From NCBI GenBank assembly GCA_002379425.1, contig DFTH01000014.1:124547-188546 (forward strand): DNA of 64,000 nucleotides. Direction: 5' to 3'. The DNA is from Prevotella sp. UBA4217. GTDB taxonomy: Bacteria > Bacteroidota > Bacteroidia > Bacteroidales > Bacteroidaceae. The notes under the pieces were generated by a model. It was not told where the DNA came from. It saw only the letters and a list, made by a program, of their open reading frames with translations, and searched no databases. A program made the translations under genes and the position numbers. How positions within the stretch are numbered: the stretch's first letter is position 1; each line of letters begins with the position of its first letter. Positions 25,687 through 35,095 of this stretch are shown here, in pieces.

Positions 25687-25706
25687 CAGCCAATACTAAT
25701 AACTAT

Positions 25707-28109
25707 ATGATGATGAAGAAAGCAATATTATTCGTTACCCTGTTGTGCGTGGGCCTGACGGTGTCGGCACAGCAGAAGTCGCGTGTCGTCGAGGACGGCG
25801 GTACAGGACCCTACAAGGTCGTGATGACAGAAGTGGAAGGACTGGCGGAGCATACCGTGTTTGTGCCGCAGGACCTCTCCGTGTTTGGTGGCAAGAACCT
25901 GTTGCCCGTGTTGGTATGGGGCAACGGAGCCTGTGCCAATTCGCCGTGGGAGCATATCAACTTCCTCAACGAGATCGCCTCGCATGGCTATCTCGTACTG
26001 GCCACAGGTAATATCCCGATGACAGATGAGTGGTACAAAGGTCCGATGTCACGTTCTGAGCAGCAGATAGAGAGCATCGACTGGGCATACGCCCAGAATG
26101 CCAACCCCCAGTCGCCCTACTATCAGAAGATTGACGTAAAGAACCTCTGCGTGGCAGGTATGTCTTGTGGTGGTTTGCAGACGCTCTTCAACTGTGCTGA
26201 TCCTCGTATTAAGGCACTGATGATCTGCAACAGCGGACTCTTCAACCAGCAGAATGCCGCTCAGGCCGTGGGTGGGATGCCCATGCCGCCGAAGGACAAA
26301 CTGAAGGAGATCCATACGCCCATCATGTATATGTTGGGTGGCAAGGAGGATATTGCCTACGAGAACGGCATGGATGACTTCCACCGTATCGACCATGTGC
26401 CCGCCTGTGCCATCAATTTTCCTGTTGGTCATGGCGGAACCTATCGTGAGGCCCATGGTGGAGAGTTCACCATTCCTGCCCTGGCCTGGCTCAACTGGCA
26501 ACTGAAGGGTGATGCCGAGGCCGCCAGGATGTTCGTTGGTGACGACTGCGGCCTGCTGAAGCGAAAGGGCTGGACCATTGAGAAGAACGCTAAGTTCGAT
26601 GCCCTGCCCCTGCTGAGGACCCATGTGGAGACAGGCGATATAGAGGGCATCCTCGATGGCGATCTGGCCATCTATAAGGCCATCCCCTACGCAGCCCCGC
26701 CAGTGGGCGACCTCCGCTGGAAGGCTCCCCAGCCTGCCAAGGCCTGGGAGGGCGTGCTGAAGACAGAGAAGTTTGGTCCCATGCCTCCCCAGCCCACGCG
26801 CCCTGGTCGTACGGCAGACATGATGAGTGAGGATTGTCTGTATCTGGCCATTGCCACGCCAGCCACCTCCGTCAATGCTCATTTGCCAGTGATGGTGTGG
26901 ATCCACGGTGGTGGTTTCCAGACGGAATGGTATGGTGGCGACCTCTGGACGAGCCTGGCCCGCAGGGGGGTGGTCATCGTGAGCGTCGAATACCGTACAG
27001 GTGCGTTAGGCTTTATGGCACATCCCGAACTGTCGAAGGAGTCACCTGACGGCCACTCTGGCAACTACGGCCTGTTGGATCAGATATTTGCCCTCCAATG
27101 GGTGCAGCGTAACATCGCCAACTTCGGCGGCGATCCCTCGAAGGTGACCATCTTCGGAGAGTCGGCAGGTGCCATCAGTTGCAGCATGTTGGCAGCCTCT
27201 CCTTTGGCCAAGGGACTTTTCCATGGTGTCATCAGTCAGAGTGGTGGCTCGTTTGCCCCTTGGCGCGACCAGCCCCGTACGCTGGGCATGGATGCCTCCC
27301 AGAAAGGAGCCGAGCAGCAGGGCCTGGCCTTCCAGAAGCACCTGAAGAAAAAGAATATCAAGCAGATGCGTCAGATGGATGCGATGTCACTGTGTGACGG
27401 CAACGTCGGCTTCGGCGGCTTCTGGCCCTGTGTCGATGGCTATGTGATCTGCGACGACCAGTACCGTCTCTATGAGCGGGGCGAATATAATGATGTACCC
27501 GTCATCGCCATGACCAATTCCGACGAGGGAGTGCTCTTCACACCTGGCAATATCAAGGCCGAGGACTACCAGAAGTCCGTGCATGGCATCTTTGGCTCCT
27601 TTGCCGATGAGGCCCTGAAGGTCTATCCTGGCAGTACGGACGAGGAAGCCTATCATGGTAATGGGGATGCTTTCCGCGACATGGGCTTTGCCTGGCCTTC
27701 ATACGCCTGGGTGAACCTGCAGTCGAAGACGGGTAAGAGTCCTGCCTACGCGGCCTATCTGGCCCAGCCCTCCACGCGGAGTATCGTACAGGACCCACGT
27801 CGTCGCGGTGTGGCGCATGCCGATGATATCCTCTATCTGAATGGTGAGTTCCTCAATCAGCCAGGGAAATATCCTGTCGAGTCAGCCGTGGCAGAGATTA
27901 TCCAGCAGTACTGGATCAACTTCGCCAAGACGGGCAATCCCAATGGCAAGGGTCTGCCCTACTGGCCTTCGTTCGATGAGAACAAGCCCACCACGATGCA
28001 GTTCTCCAACGGTGCCTCGCTCATCATGCGTCCCAACCGTGAACAGATCGACTTCGTGGACCGTTTCTATAAGGCCAAGCGTGAAGAGGTAGAAGCACAG
28101 CGGAAATGA
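25707..28109 (+). CDS. Double esterase: alpha/beta hydrolase fused to type-B carboxylesterase
   Basis: 800 residues, secreted (signal peptide ending VSAQQ, about 22). Two complete hydrolase domains follow one another. The first (about 25-290) has the elbow AGMSCGG with Ser153 and a late VGHGG histidine, like acetyl-ester or dienelactone-type hydrolases. The second (about 310-795) is a PF00135 carboxylesterase with YKAIPYAAPPVGDLRWKAPQP, WIHGGGF and the elbow FGESAGAIS with Ser486. It resembles the separate lipoprotein at 19019. A single chain with two ester-cleaving sites suggests attack on two ester types on one polymer, such as acetyl and feruloyl groups on xylan; that is inference. Start at 25707 is set by the promoter. 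It overlaps GH43 by 4 nt. Confidence 0.88.
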   Translation: MMMKKAILFVTLLCVGLTVSAQQKSRVVEDGGTGPYKVVMTEVEGLAEHTVFVPQDLSVFGGKNLLPVLVWGNGACANSPWEHINFLNEIASHGYLVLATGNIPMTDEWYKGPMSRSEQQIESIDWAYAQNANPQSPYYQKIDVKNLCVAGMSCGGLQTLFNCADPRIKALMICNSGLFNQQNAAQAVGGMPMPPKDKLKEIHTPIMYMLGGKEDIAYENGMDDFHRIDHVPACAINFPVGHGGTYREAHGGEFTIPALAWLNWQLKGDAEAARMFVGDDCGLLKRKGWTIEKNAKFDALPLLRTHVETGDIEGILDGDLAIYKAIPYAAPPVGDLRWKAPQPAKAWEGVLKTEKFGPMPPQPTRPGRTADMMSEDCLYLAIATPATSVNAHLPVMVWIHGGGFQTEWYGGDLWTSLARRGVVIVSVEYRTGALGFMAHPELSKESPDGHSGNYGLLDQIFALQWVQRNIANFGGDPSKVTIFGESAGAISCSMLAASPLAKGLFHGVISQSGGSFAPWRDQPRTLGMDASQKGAEQQGLAFQKHLKKKNIKQMRQMDAMSLCDGNVGFGGFWPCVDGYVICDDQYRLYERGEYNDVPVIAMTNSDEGVLFTPGNIKAEDYQKSVHGIFGSFADEALKVYPGSTDEEAYHGNGDAFRDMGFAWPSYAWVNLQSKTGKSPAYAAYLAQPSTRSIVQDPRRRGVAHADDILYLNGEFLNQPGKYPVESAVAEIIQQYWINFAKTGNPNGKGLPYWPSFDENKPTTMQFSNGASLIMRPNREQIDFVDRFYKAKREEVEAQRK

Positions 28110-29734
28110 GGAGGATATTGTTAGCGACGCTTCTGTGCCTGCCATTGGTGATGATGGCACAGACGGATGGTTCGGCCATCTATAGAACCCTGAAGACGGA
28201 ACCCATCCAGAATCCGATGCTATGGGCGGACTGTCCTGACCCCGACGTGATCCGTGTGGGCGACACCTTCTATATGGTAACGACCACGATGCACCTGATG
28301 CCTGGTGCCCCTGTGATGGCCTCGAAGGACCTGAAGAACTGGGAGACCGTTGGCTATATCTTCGACAAGTTGACGGACTCTCCGAAGTATGACCTGCAAC
28401 AAGGCACGGCATACGGCAGAGGGCAGTGGGCCACCTCACTGAAGTATCATCATGGGAAGTTCTATGCCTTGTTGGCTCCCAATGAACGGGGTGCGATGGG
28501 CGATACCTATATCTTCTCAGCAGACAAGGCGGAAGGTCCGTGGAAGATTGTGTCGCGGATGCGCCACTTCCACGACTGCTCGCTGTTCTTCGACGACGAT
28601 GGGCGAGTATATGTCATCTATGGCACGGGTGAGATGATGGAACTGAAGCCCGACCTCTCCGATGTCATCGAGGGCACCTACCAGAAGATCTTCGAGCGTG
28701 AGGAAGATGAGAAGGGACTCTTGGAAGGGTCCCGCATGATAAAGCGGGATGGTAAGTACTACCTGTTGATGATCTCGCATACATACGCCCCTGGTCGCCA
28801 TCGCCGTGAGGTATGCTATCGGGCCGACGATATCCACGGCCCATACGAGAAGCAGGTGATCCTGGAGAGTGAGTTCGGCGGCTTTTCCTACGAGGCGCAG
28901 GGTACCATCGTGGATGGTCCTACGGGCGACTGGTATGGTATCATCTTCCAGGATCGTGGTGGCGTGGGCCGCGTGCTGACGGTTATGCCCTGCAGGTGGA
29001 TCAACGGTTGGCCGATGCTGGGCGACGAGAACGGCAAGGTGCCTGAGAAGATGCGACCTATAGTAAGTGGACAACCAGAGACCAGTATCGTAAAGAGCGA
29101 TGATTTCTCAGATACAAGACTGGGGCTGCACTGGCAGTGGAACCATAACCCCGTCGATGGGGCATGGAGCCTCACGGAGCGACCAGGTCTCCTGCGCTTG
29201 AAGACCAGTCGTGTGGTGAATAGTCTTTATTTGGCTCCCAATACCCTGACGCAGCGTATGGAGGGACCGGCGTGCAGTGGTGCGATTGTGATGGACCTCT
29301 CAAAGATGAAGGATGGCGACTGTGCGGGCCTGGCAGCCTTCAACAGTGATACTGGTGCGCTAACCATTAAGAAGAGAGGCAAGAGACTCGTGCTGGAGAT
29401 GGCAGAGATGACGGTGGAACTCTCCGACCGTGACAAGGAAGTGACGAAGGTCGATGAGAAGGTCATCGAAAGCGTAACTCTCAACTCCAATAAGATATGG
29501 CTTCGCATTGATGCTGACTTCCGTCCCACAGGTCAGGGTGGAGGGCGCGATGCCGCCAATTTCTACTATAGTCTTGATGGCAGGGAGTGGACGAAGATCG
29601 GCACGACGGATTACCGCATGCGCTTCGACTGGCGACGCTTCTTCATGGGTACTAAGTTTGGCATCTTCTGCTATGCCACGAAGAAACAGGGCGGCTATGT
29701 CGATATCGATGAATTCAAATATACAAAACAATAG
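28106..29734 (+). CDS. GH43 glycoside hydrolase with C-terminal beta-sandwich
   Basis: 542 residues with a signal peptide (LLCLPLVMMAQ, about 19). The five-bladed GH43 propeller covers about 30-320: the general base Asp in WADCPDPDVIR, the pKa-modulating Asp region FHDCSLFFDDDGR, and the acid Glu in LLEGSRMIK. A second beta-sandwich domain (about 335-540, DDFSDTRLGLHWQWNHNP onward) matches the accessory domain of large GH43 enzymes. These are mostly beta-xylosidases or alpha-L-arabinofuranosidases acting on xylan. It is translationally coupled to the double esterase (ATGA overlap) and 4 nt ahead of GH3, so deacylation and debranching enzymes are made together. Confidence 0.92.
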   Translation: MRRILLATLLCLPLVMMAQTDGSAIYRTLKTEPIQNPMLWADCPDPDVIRVGDTFYMVTTTMHLMPGAPVMASKDLKNWETVGYIFDKLTDSPKYDLQQGTAYGRGQWATSLKYHHGKFYALLAPNERGAMGDTYIFSADKAEGPWKIVSRMRHFHDCSLFFDDDGRVYVIYGTGEMMELKPDLSDVIEGTYQKIFEREEDEKGLLEGSRMIKRDGKYYLLMISHTYAPGRHRREVCYRADDIHGPYEKQVILESEFGGFSYEAQGTIVDGPTGDWYGIIFQDRGGVGRVLTVMPCRWINGWPMLGDENGKVPEKMRPIVSGQPETSIVKSDDFSDTRLGLHWQWNHNPVDGAWSLTERPGLLRLKTSRVVNSLYLAPNTLTQRMEGPACSGAIVMDLSKMKDGDCAGLAAFNSDTGALTIKKRGKRLVLEMAEMTVELSDRDKEVTKVDEKVIESVTLNSNKIWLRIDADFRPTGQGGGRDAANFYYSLDGREWTKIGTTDYRMRFDWRRFFMGTKFGIFCYATKKQGGYVDIDEFKYTKQ

Positions 29735-29738
29735 GAAA

Positions 29739-32345
29739 ATGAAAAAGACATTATTATCAACGATTCTTTTCTGTCTGGCAATGACGGCTTCAGCCCAGGA
29801 TCAGACAACAACAGTAAAATACCCCTTCCAGAACGCATCACTGGGCTATCAGGAGCGGGTGGAGAATCTGCTTGGGATGCTGACGCCTGAGGAGAAGGTG
29901 GGACTGATGATGAACAAGTCCATCTCCATCGACCGCCTTGGCATTCCTTCCTACAACTGGTGGAACGAGGCCTGTCATGGTGTGAGGCAGGGCGGTTATA
30001 CGGTATATCCGCAACCGATAGGTATGGCGGCAGCCTTCAATGCCCAACTGGTGTATGATGTCTTCTCGCAGGTGAGCGATGAGGCTCGTGCCAACTGGAA
30101 CCGTTCTGACCATAACATCTTCAACGTGCCGATGGGAGAGATCTATTATCCAGGTAATCCCGAACTGACCTACTGGTGTCCGAACGTGAATATCTTCCGC
30201 GACCCACGCTGGGGGCGCGGCCAGGAGACCTGTGGCGAGGATCCCTACCTGAATGCCGTTCTGGGCGTGCAGACCGTCCTGGGCATGCAGGGCAGCGACA
30301 GCCATTACTTCAAGACCCATGCCTGTGCCAAGCACTATGCCGTGCATAGTGGACCAGAGCCCTTGCGCCACTCCATGAACGTAGAGCCCACGAACCGTGA
30401 TCTCTGGGAGACCTATCTGCCAGCCTTCAAGGCATTGGTGAAGAAAGGTAACGTCCGTGAGGTGATGTGCGCCTACCAGCGCTTCGAGGGTAAACCCTGT
30501 TGTACGAGTGACCGTCTGCTCATCGATATCCTGCGCAACAAATGGGGATATGACGGCATCGTCGTGACGGACTGTGATGCCATCAATAACTTCTATAACA
30601 AAGGACAGCATGAGACGCATAGCGACCCCCTCTCAGCATCGGTGGATGCCGTGCTCAACGGTACGGACCTGGAGTGTGGCAAGGTGTTCATGTCACTGAC
30701 AGAGGGACTGAAGAAAGGCTTTATCAAGGAAGCCGATCTCGACGGGCATCTGCGTAAGACACTGCTTGGGCGATTTGAACTCGGCATGTTCGATCCTGCC
30801 GAGATGTTGCCCTGGGCAACACTGGGACCAGAGGTCATCAGCAGTGAGAAGCATGACGCTCTCGCCACGCAGGCAGCCCGCGAGTCGATGGTCCTGTTGG
30901 AAAACAAGAGCATACTGCCGCTGTCGAAGGATATCAAAACCCTGGCTGTCGTGGGACCGAATGCCGACGATGCCGAATTGCTCAATGGCAACTACGGTGG
31001 AACGCCTACCGATAACCACAAGCACACGCTTCTCGAGGGTATCCGTGCCGCCGTACCAGGGGCCAAGGTCATCTATCACAAGGCCTGTGAACTGAATGAT
31101 GACTATCATACGATTCACCATCTTGGTGATTTCAATGATGGCAAGGGAGCGAAGGTGGAGTTCTTCAACAACCGTGAACTGAGTGGAGAACCGGCCGTGA
31201 CAGATTATTACAAAGAACTGAACTTCTCTACCTTCGGAGCCTGGGGCTTCGCTCAGGGCGTGAGCCGTGACAGTCTGTCCGTACGTATCAGCGGCCAGTA
31301 CAAGGCAACATTCACGGGAGAGATGAAATACACACTGATGACGGATAACGGCTATGTGCTGAAGGTCAATGGCCAGACCGTCGAGGAGGCACGTCCTGGC
31401 AACGGACGCGGCTTCTTCCGGAGGAACGTGGAGTATAAGTCCTTTCCAGTAGAGGCGGGGAAGACGTACGATATCTGTATCGAGTACCGTCATGGCAATG
31501 GACAGTTTGCCCTGCTCCGTGGCGACATCTGTGAACGGATCCTGGTGGATTACAGCGAACTGGCCAAAGAGGTAAGTACTGCCGATGCCATCATCATCAT
31601 CGGTGGAATCTCCGCCCAGATGGAAGGTGAGGGTGGTGACAAGGAGACCATCGAACTGCCTAACGTGCAGCAGCGCCTTGTCCGTGCCATGCATGAGACG
31701 GGCAAGCCTGTCGTCTTTGTGAACTGTAGTGGGTCGGCCATTGCCTTCGGCAGTGTGGAGGGACAGTATGATGCACTCCTCCAGGCCTGGTACCCAGGAC
31801 AGGGTGGTGCCAAGGCCTTGGCTGAGGTACTGTTTGGGGACTATAACCCTGGTGGGAAACTGCCTGTGACGTTCTACCGCTCAAACAACGACCTGCCTGA
31901 CTTCCTCGATTACTCGATGAAGAACCGCACCTATCGCTATTTCACAGGAGTGCCGCAGTATGCGTTCGGCTATGGCCTGAGTTATACCACTTTTACCATT
32001 GGCAAGGGACAGTTGTCTGTCCAGTCGATGCAGAAAGACGGAAAGGTGACGCTCACAGTCCCTGTGAAGAATACGGGTAAGCGCGAGGGAACGGAGACCG
32101 TGCAGGTGTATGTGAAGGCTATCGACGATCCAGGGGCTCCTATCAAGGCACTGAAGGGCTTCCAAAAACTGATTATCCAACCTGGTGAGACCAAGACGGC
32201 CGCTATCACCCTCGACGGTGAAGCCTTCGAATACTATGACGAGTCTATTGATGAACTGAGCACCCGTTCAGGACGTTATCAGATTCTTTACGGTAACTCC
32301 TCGCTCGACAAGGACCTGCAGGCCTTCGACTTCACTGTATTGTAA
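29739..32345 (+). CDS. GH3 enzyme with PA14 insert, beta-xylosidase-type
   Basis: 868 residues; signal peptide MKKTLLSTILFCLAMTASAQ. The GH3 barrel has WWNEACHGV (about 66), the KHYAVHSGPE motif and the expected nucleophile Asp278 in VVTDCDA. A PA14-like beta domain (about 465-600, FSTFGAWGFAQGV...YTLMTDNGYVLKVNGQ) is inserted in the alpha/beta domain, and an FnIII-like domain ends the protein. This arrangement and WNEACHG are typical of bacterial GH3 beta-xylosidases. The start is the ATG 4 nt after the GH43 stop; an upstream in-frame ATG lies deep inside GH43. Probably periplasmic, finishing xylo-oligosaccharides released by other enzymes. Confidence 0.93.
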   Translation: MKKTLLSTILFCLAMTASAQDQTTTVKYPFQNASLGYQERVENLLGMLTPEEKVGLMMNKSISIDRLGIPSYNWWNEACHGVRQGGYTVYPQPIGMAAAFNAQLVYDVFSQVSDEARANWNRSDHNIFNVPMGEIYYPGNPELTYWCPNVNIFRDPRWGRGQETCGEDPYLNAVLGVQTVLGMQGSDSHYFKTHACAKHYAVHSGPEPLRHSMNVEPTNRDLWETYLPAFKALVKKGNVREVMCAYQRFEGKPCCTSDRLLIDILRNKWGYDGIVVTDCDAINNFYNKGQHETHSDPLSASVDAVLNGTDLECGKVFMSLTEGLKKGFIKEADLDGHLRKTLLGRFELGMFDPAEMLPWATLGPEVISSEKHDALATQAARESMVLLENKSILPLSKDIKTLAVVGPNADDAELLNGNYGGTPTDNHKHTLLEGIRAAVPGAKVIYHKACELNDDYHTIHHLGDFNDGKGAKVEFFNNRELSGEPAVTDYYKELNFSTFGAWGFAQGVSRDSLSVRISGQYKATFTGEMKYTLMTDNGYVLKVNGQTVEEARPGNGRGFFRRNVEYKSFPVEAGKTYDICIEYRHGNGQFALLRGDICERILVDYSELAKEVSTADAIIIIGGISAQMEGEGGDKETIELPNVQQRLVRAMHETGKPVVFVNCSGSAIAFGSVEGQYDALLQAWYPGQGGAKALAEVLFGDYNPGGKLPVTFYRSNNDLPDFLDYSMKNRTYRYFTGVPQYAFGYGLSYTTFTIGKGQLSVQSMQKDGKVTLTVPVKNTGKREGTETVQVYVKAIDDPGAPIKALKGFQKLIIQPGETKTAAITLDGEAFEYYDESIDELSTRSGRYQILYGNSSLDKDLQAFDFTVL

Positions 32346-32367
32346 CTATAAGCCGTCGAGAAGTATT

Positions 32368-34305
32368 ATGAAGAAATTATCATTTCTTTTCGCCTTGCTG
32401 CTGGTGGTATCATTGGCTAAAGCACAGTCTGTCCAAAGTCCTGACGGGAAGATATCTGTAGTGCTGGAACTCCTCGATGGGGGCAGGCCCCACTACCGGG
32501 TGCTCTATGAGGGGCAGGAGGTCGTCAGGCAGTCTGCCCTCGGCATCAGGACGAACATCGGTGACTTCACCCAGGGTCTGGTACTGAAGGGGGTCGAGGA
32601 CAGTCAGGTGAGTGACAGTTATGAACTGCGCAACATCAAGCAGAGCCATGTTGCCTATGAGGCCAACGAGGCTGTGGCGAAATACGCTGATAAGGATGGT
32701 AAGGATCTGTTGGACATCATCTTTCGCGTGAGCAACCGTGATGTGGCCTTCCGCTACAGGATTCATCCTCAGAAGGAGACGCGTGTCTGTGTCGTCGAGG
32801 GGGAGGCTTCCAGTTTCGTACTACCCGACGGTACGACCACCTTCCTCTGTCCTCAGTCGAAGCCCATGGGCGGTTTCGCGCGTACCTCTCCCAGTTATGA
32901 GACACCCTATGCCTGCGACGAGCCTGTAGGCAAGAACGGCTGGGGCGAGGGCTATACCTTCCCCTGTCTGTTCAAGACGCCCACTGCCCAGTGGGTGCTC
33001 ATCAGCGAGACAGGTACTGACGGGGACTACGTAGGTTGCCGACTGCTCAACGAACAGGGAGGCACTTACCGCATCGGCTTCCCGCAGGCTGGCGAACTGA
33101 ATGGAGCAGGTGCTACCTCGGCTGCGATGGCACTGCCGGCAGAGACCCCTTGGCGCACCATCACCGTTGGTACCCTGGCAAATATCGTGGAGACCACTGC
33201 GCCCTTCGACCTCGTACAGCCTAAGTACAAGGCCTCACAGCCGTATATCTCCGGAAAGGGCTCGTGGAGTTGGATTATCGGCATGGATCCGAGTTGTAAC
33301 TTCGATGAGCAGAAACGCTATATCGACTTCTCTGCTGCCATGGGCTACCAGACAGTACTCGTTGATGCCTTCTGGGACCAGCAGATCGGCTATGAGAAGA
33401 TGGCCGAACTCGCCCGCTATGGCAAGGAGAAAGGGGTGGGACTGTTCCTGTGGTACAACTCCAACGGTGCCTGGAACGATGCCTTCCAGACACCTATCGG
33501 CAAGATGAACAACAGCCGCATCCGTCGGCAGGAAATGCAGTGGATGAAGGATCAGGGCATCCGCGGTATCAAGGTGGATTTCTTCGGTGGCGACAAACAG
33601 CCGATGATGCAACTCTACGAGGATATCCTCAGCGATGCCAACGACTTTGGTCTCCTATGTATCTTCCATGGTTGTACGCTGCCACGCGGCTGGGAGCGGA
33701 TGTATCCCAACTATGTGGCCTCAGAGGCTGTGCTGGCCTCAGAGAACCTGCACTTCGGACAGGGCGCCTGTGATGCTGAGGCCTATAATGCCTGTATCCA
33801 TCCCTTTGTGCGTAACACGGTCGGATCAATGGACTTCGGCGGCTCAACGCTGAACAAGCGCTACAGTAGGGACAACCAGCACGGTACCACCCGTCGTACC
33901 TCTGACGTGTTTGCCCTGGCCACCGCCGTCCTATTCCAGAGTGCCGTCCAGCACTTTGCCTTGGCGCCCAACAACCTCGATGATGCACCTGCGTGGGCCA
34001 TCGACTTTATGAAGAAGGTGCCCACGACGTGGGATGAGGTCAGGTTCATCGACGGCTATCCAGGTAAGTATGTCATCATGGCTCGCCGCTCGGGCGACCA
34101 GTGGTACGTGGTGGGTATCAATGCAGAGAAAGAGCCGCTGAAGAAGACCATCACCCTGCCCATGTTCGCTGTCGGTACGCCCCTCAGCGTATATAGCGAC
34201 GATAGTCAGTTAAACGGCAGCGTGCAGACTGTCAAGCAGAATAAGAAGCAACAACTGACGGTCACCATTCCCTGTAATGGCGGCCTGGTCATTCATATTC
34301 AGTAG
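32368..34305 (+). CDS. GH97 glycoside hydrolase, retaining alpha-galactosidase type
   Basis: 645 residues; signal peptide ending LAKAQ (about 19). The GH97 N-terminal beta-supersandwich (about 20-265) is followed by a TIM barrel (about 270-545) and a C-terminal beta domain. GIKVDFFGGD contains Asp404, and a glutamate lies 55 residues later (Glu459 in VLASENLHF). The same 55-residue spacing separates the reported nucleophile and acid/base of the retaining enzyme BtGH97b, whereas inverting SusB-type members use glutamates instead. Hence alpha-galactosidase or another retaining activity is favoured over alpha-glucosidase. Last gene of the operon, 22 nt after GH3. It would remove alpha-linked side groups. 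Confidence 0.88.
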   Translation: MKKLSFLFALLLVVSLAKAQSVQSPDGKISVVLELLDGGRPHYRVLYEGQEVVRQSALGIRTNIGDFTQGLVLKGVEDSQVSDSYELRNIKQSHVAYEANEAVAKYADKDGKDLLDIIFRVSNRDVAFRYRIHPQKETRVCVVEGEASSFVLPDGTTTFLCPQSKPMGGFARTSPSYETPYACDEPVGKNGWGEGYTFPCLFKTPTAQWVLISETGTDGDYVGCRLLNEQGGTYRIGFPQAGELNGAGATSAAMALPAETPWRTITVGTLANIVETTAPFDLVQPKYKASQPYISGKGSWSWIIGMDPSCNFDEQKRYIDFSAAMGYQTVLVDAFWDQQIGYEKMAELARYGKEKGVGLFLWYNSNGAWNDAFQTPIGKMNNSRIRRQEMQWMKDQGIRGIKVDFFGGDKQPMMQLYEDILSDANDFGLLCIFHGCTLPRGWERMYPNYVASEAVLASENLHFGQGACDAEAYNACIHPFVRNTVGSMDFGGSTLNKRYSRDNQHGTTRRTSDVFALATAVLFQSAVQHFALAPNNLDDAPAWAIDFMKKVPTTWDEVRFIDGYPGKYVIMARRSGDQWYVVGINAEKEPLKKTITLPMFAVGTPLSVYSDDSQLNGSVQTVKQNKKQQLTVTIPCNGGLVIHIQ

Positions 34306-34448
34306 GTTACGGTGACTATCTTGGAACACCCATTGAAGTACTAACTTACTGGTAGTGAATCCGCGATCAAGGGGGGCAGTATAATGCGTCGAGTTCGTTC
34401 ACGTTCGGCAGAGTTTAAGCAGGCTTAACTCTGCTCTCGCTTACTCGT

Positions 34449-34660
34449 TCATTTCCAGGGATTCTCATAGGCGACGGGTCCGTTCTCGAGTTTCTGGCAC
34501 ACGATCTCCATCTCCTCGAAGTGCTCCTGACCGTCTTCCCACATCTCCTTGTAGTGGATACAGTAGCAGCCTGTGCCCTTCAACTGCTTCATCGTGTTGC
34601 CATCCACCGTGTTGTAGAACGTGCAGGTGAAGTCGCGAGGATCATTCGGAGCCAGCATCC
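34449..34660 (-). pseudogene. Truncated 3' copy of tssD/hcp
   Basis: Minus-strand sequence encoding the last ~70 residues of the second TssD protein (MLAPNDPRDFTC to AYENPWK), with one F-to-Y change against the intact gene. The 5' half is missing: coding homology ends at the base that corresponds to 3538 of the intact gene and the next base begins the hairpin repeat (34661). Homology also continues past the stop to about 34395, including the AAACTCTGCC hairpin. The high identity points to a recent event. There is no promoter that would express it; an in-frame upstream ATG exists only within repeat sequence. Confidence 0.85.
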
Positions 34661-35010
34661 TATATAGTTGTCTTAAGCCAAAAACAAGTGTCCCACCTGT
34701 CCCATCTGTCCAAGAAGGATAGTTCCCACCAGGGACAGATGGGACAGGTGGGACACATAAAAAGTGGGTATGGCAACTATTATGCGCGGGCGTATGTGCG
34801 CGCATGTAGAGATTTTGTCAGGTGAACGGGCAGGTGTGGCATAGAAAGAGTCTTTTCCTGAACAGGAAGGCTGTTTTCTGAATTCCCAAGGCCTGGGAAC
34901 AAAATGAGAAGGCACTTTACGGAACTGAGGAGGCTCCTCACGTTGCTAAAGAGGCTTCTCACGTTCGTAAAGAGCCTCCTCATTTTCGTAAAGAGGCTCT
35001 TTTCTGGAGA
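34661..35010 (-). repeat. Long inverted duplication, copy 2 (hairpin element plus 21-bp repeats)
   Basis: Reverse-complement copy of 2380-2702. The hairpin element lies at 34661-34782 (24-bp core arms intact; one outer end is degenerate, CAACTATTAT). The block up to about 35010 has the 21-bp tandem repeat with two more units than copy 1. Apart from the hcp fragment, 34306-35057 contains no other gene. Confidence 0.85.
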
Positions 35011-35057
35011 GTGGGGCACATATTATGGGCTTCATTGCGTTAATCTTCCAAAATCGC

Positions 35058-35088
35058 TTTGCGGCGTCAGCATAATTTCGTATCTTTG
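35058..35088 (+). promoter_or_regulatory. Promoter of the GH31 gene, near-leaderless
   Basis: TTTG at 35058-35061 and TATCTTTG at 35081-35088 with 19-bp spacing. The ATG at 35096 follows after only 7 nt. Confidence 0.78.
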
Positions 35089-35095
35089 CCGACGT

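Noticed and set aside
25650-25706. Upstream start for the double esterase
   Set aside because: The TACCTTTG promoter lies inside that extension, and the Lys-rich signal peptide starts at 25707.
30693-31694. 333-residue minus-strand frame
   Set aside because: Shadow of the GH3 beta-xylosidase.
34904-35095. N-terminal 64-residue extension of the GH31 gene
   Set aside because: The stretch is 21-bp repeat DNA and contains the promoter; the signal peptide begins at the ATG at 35096.
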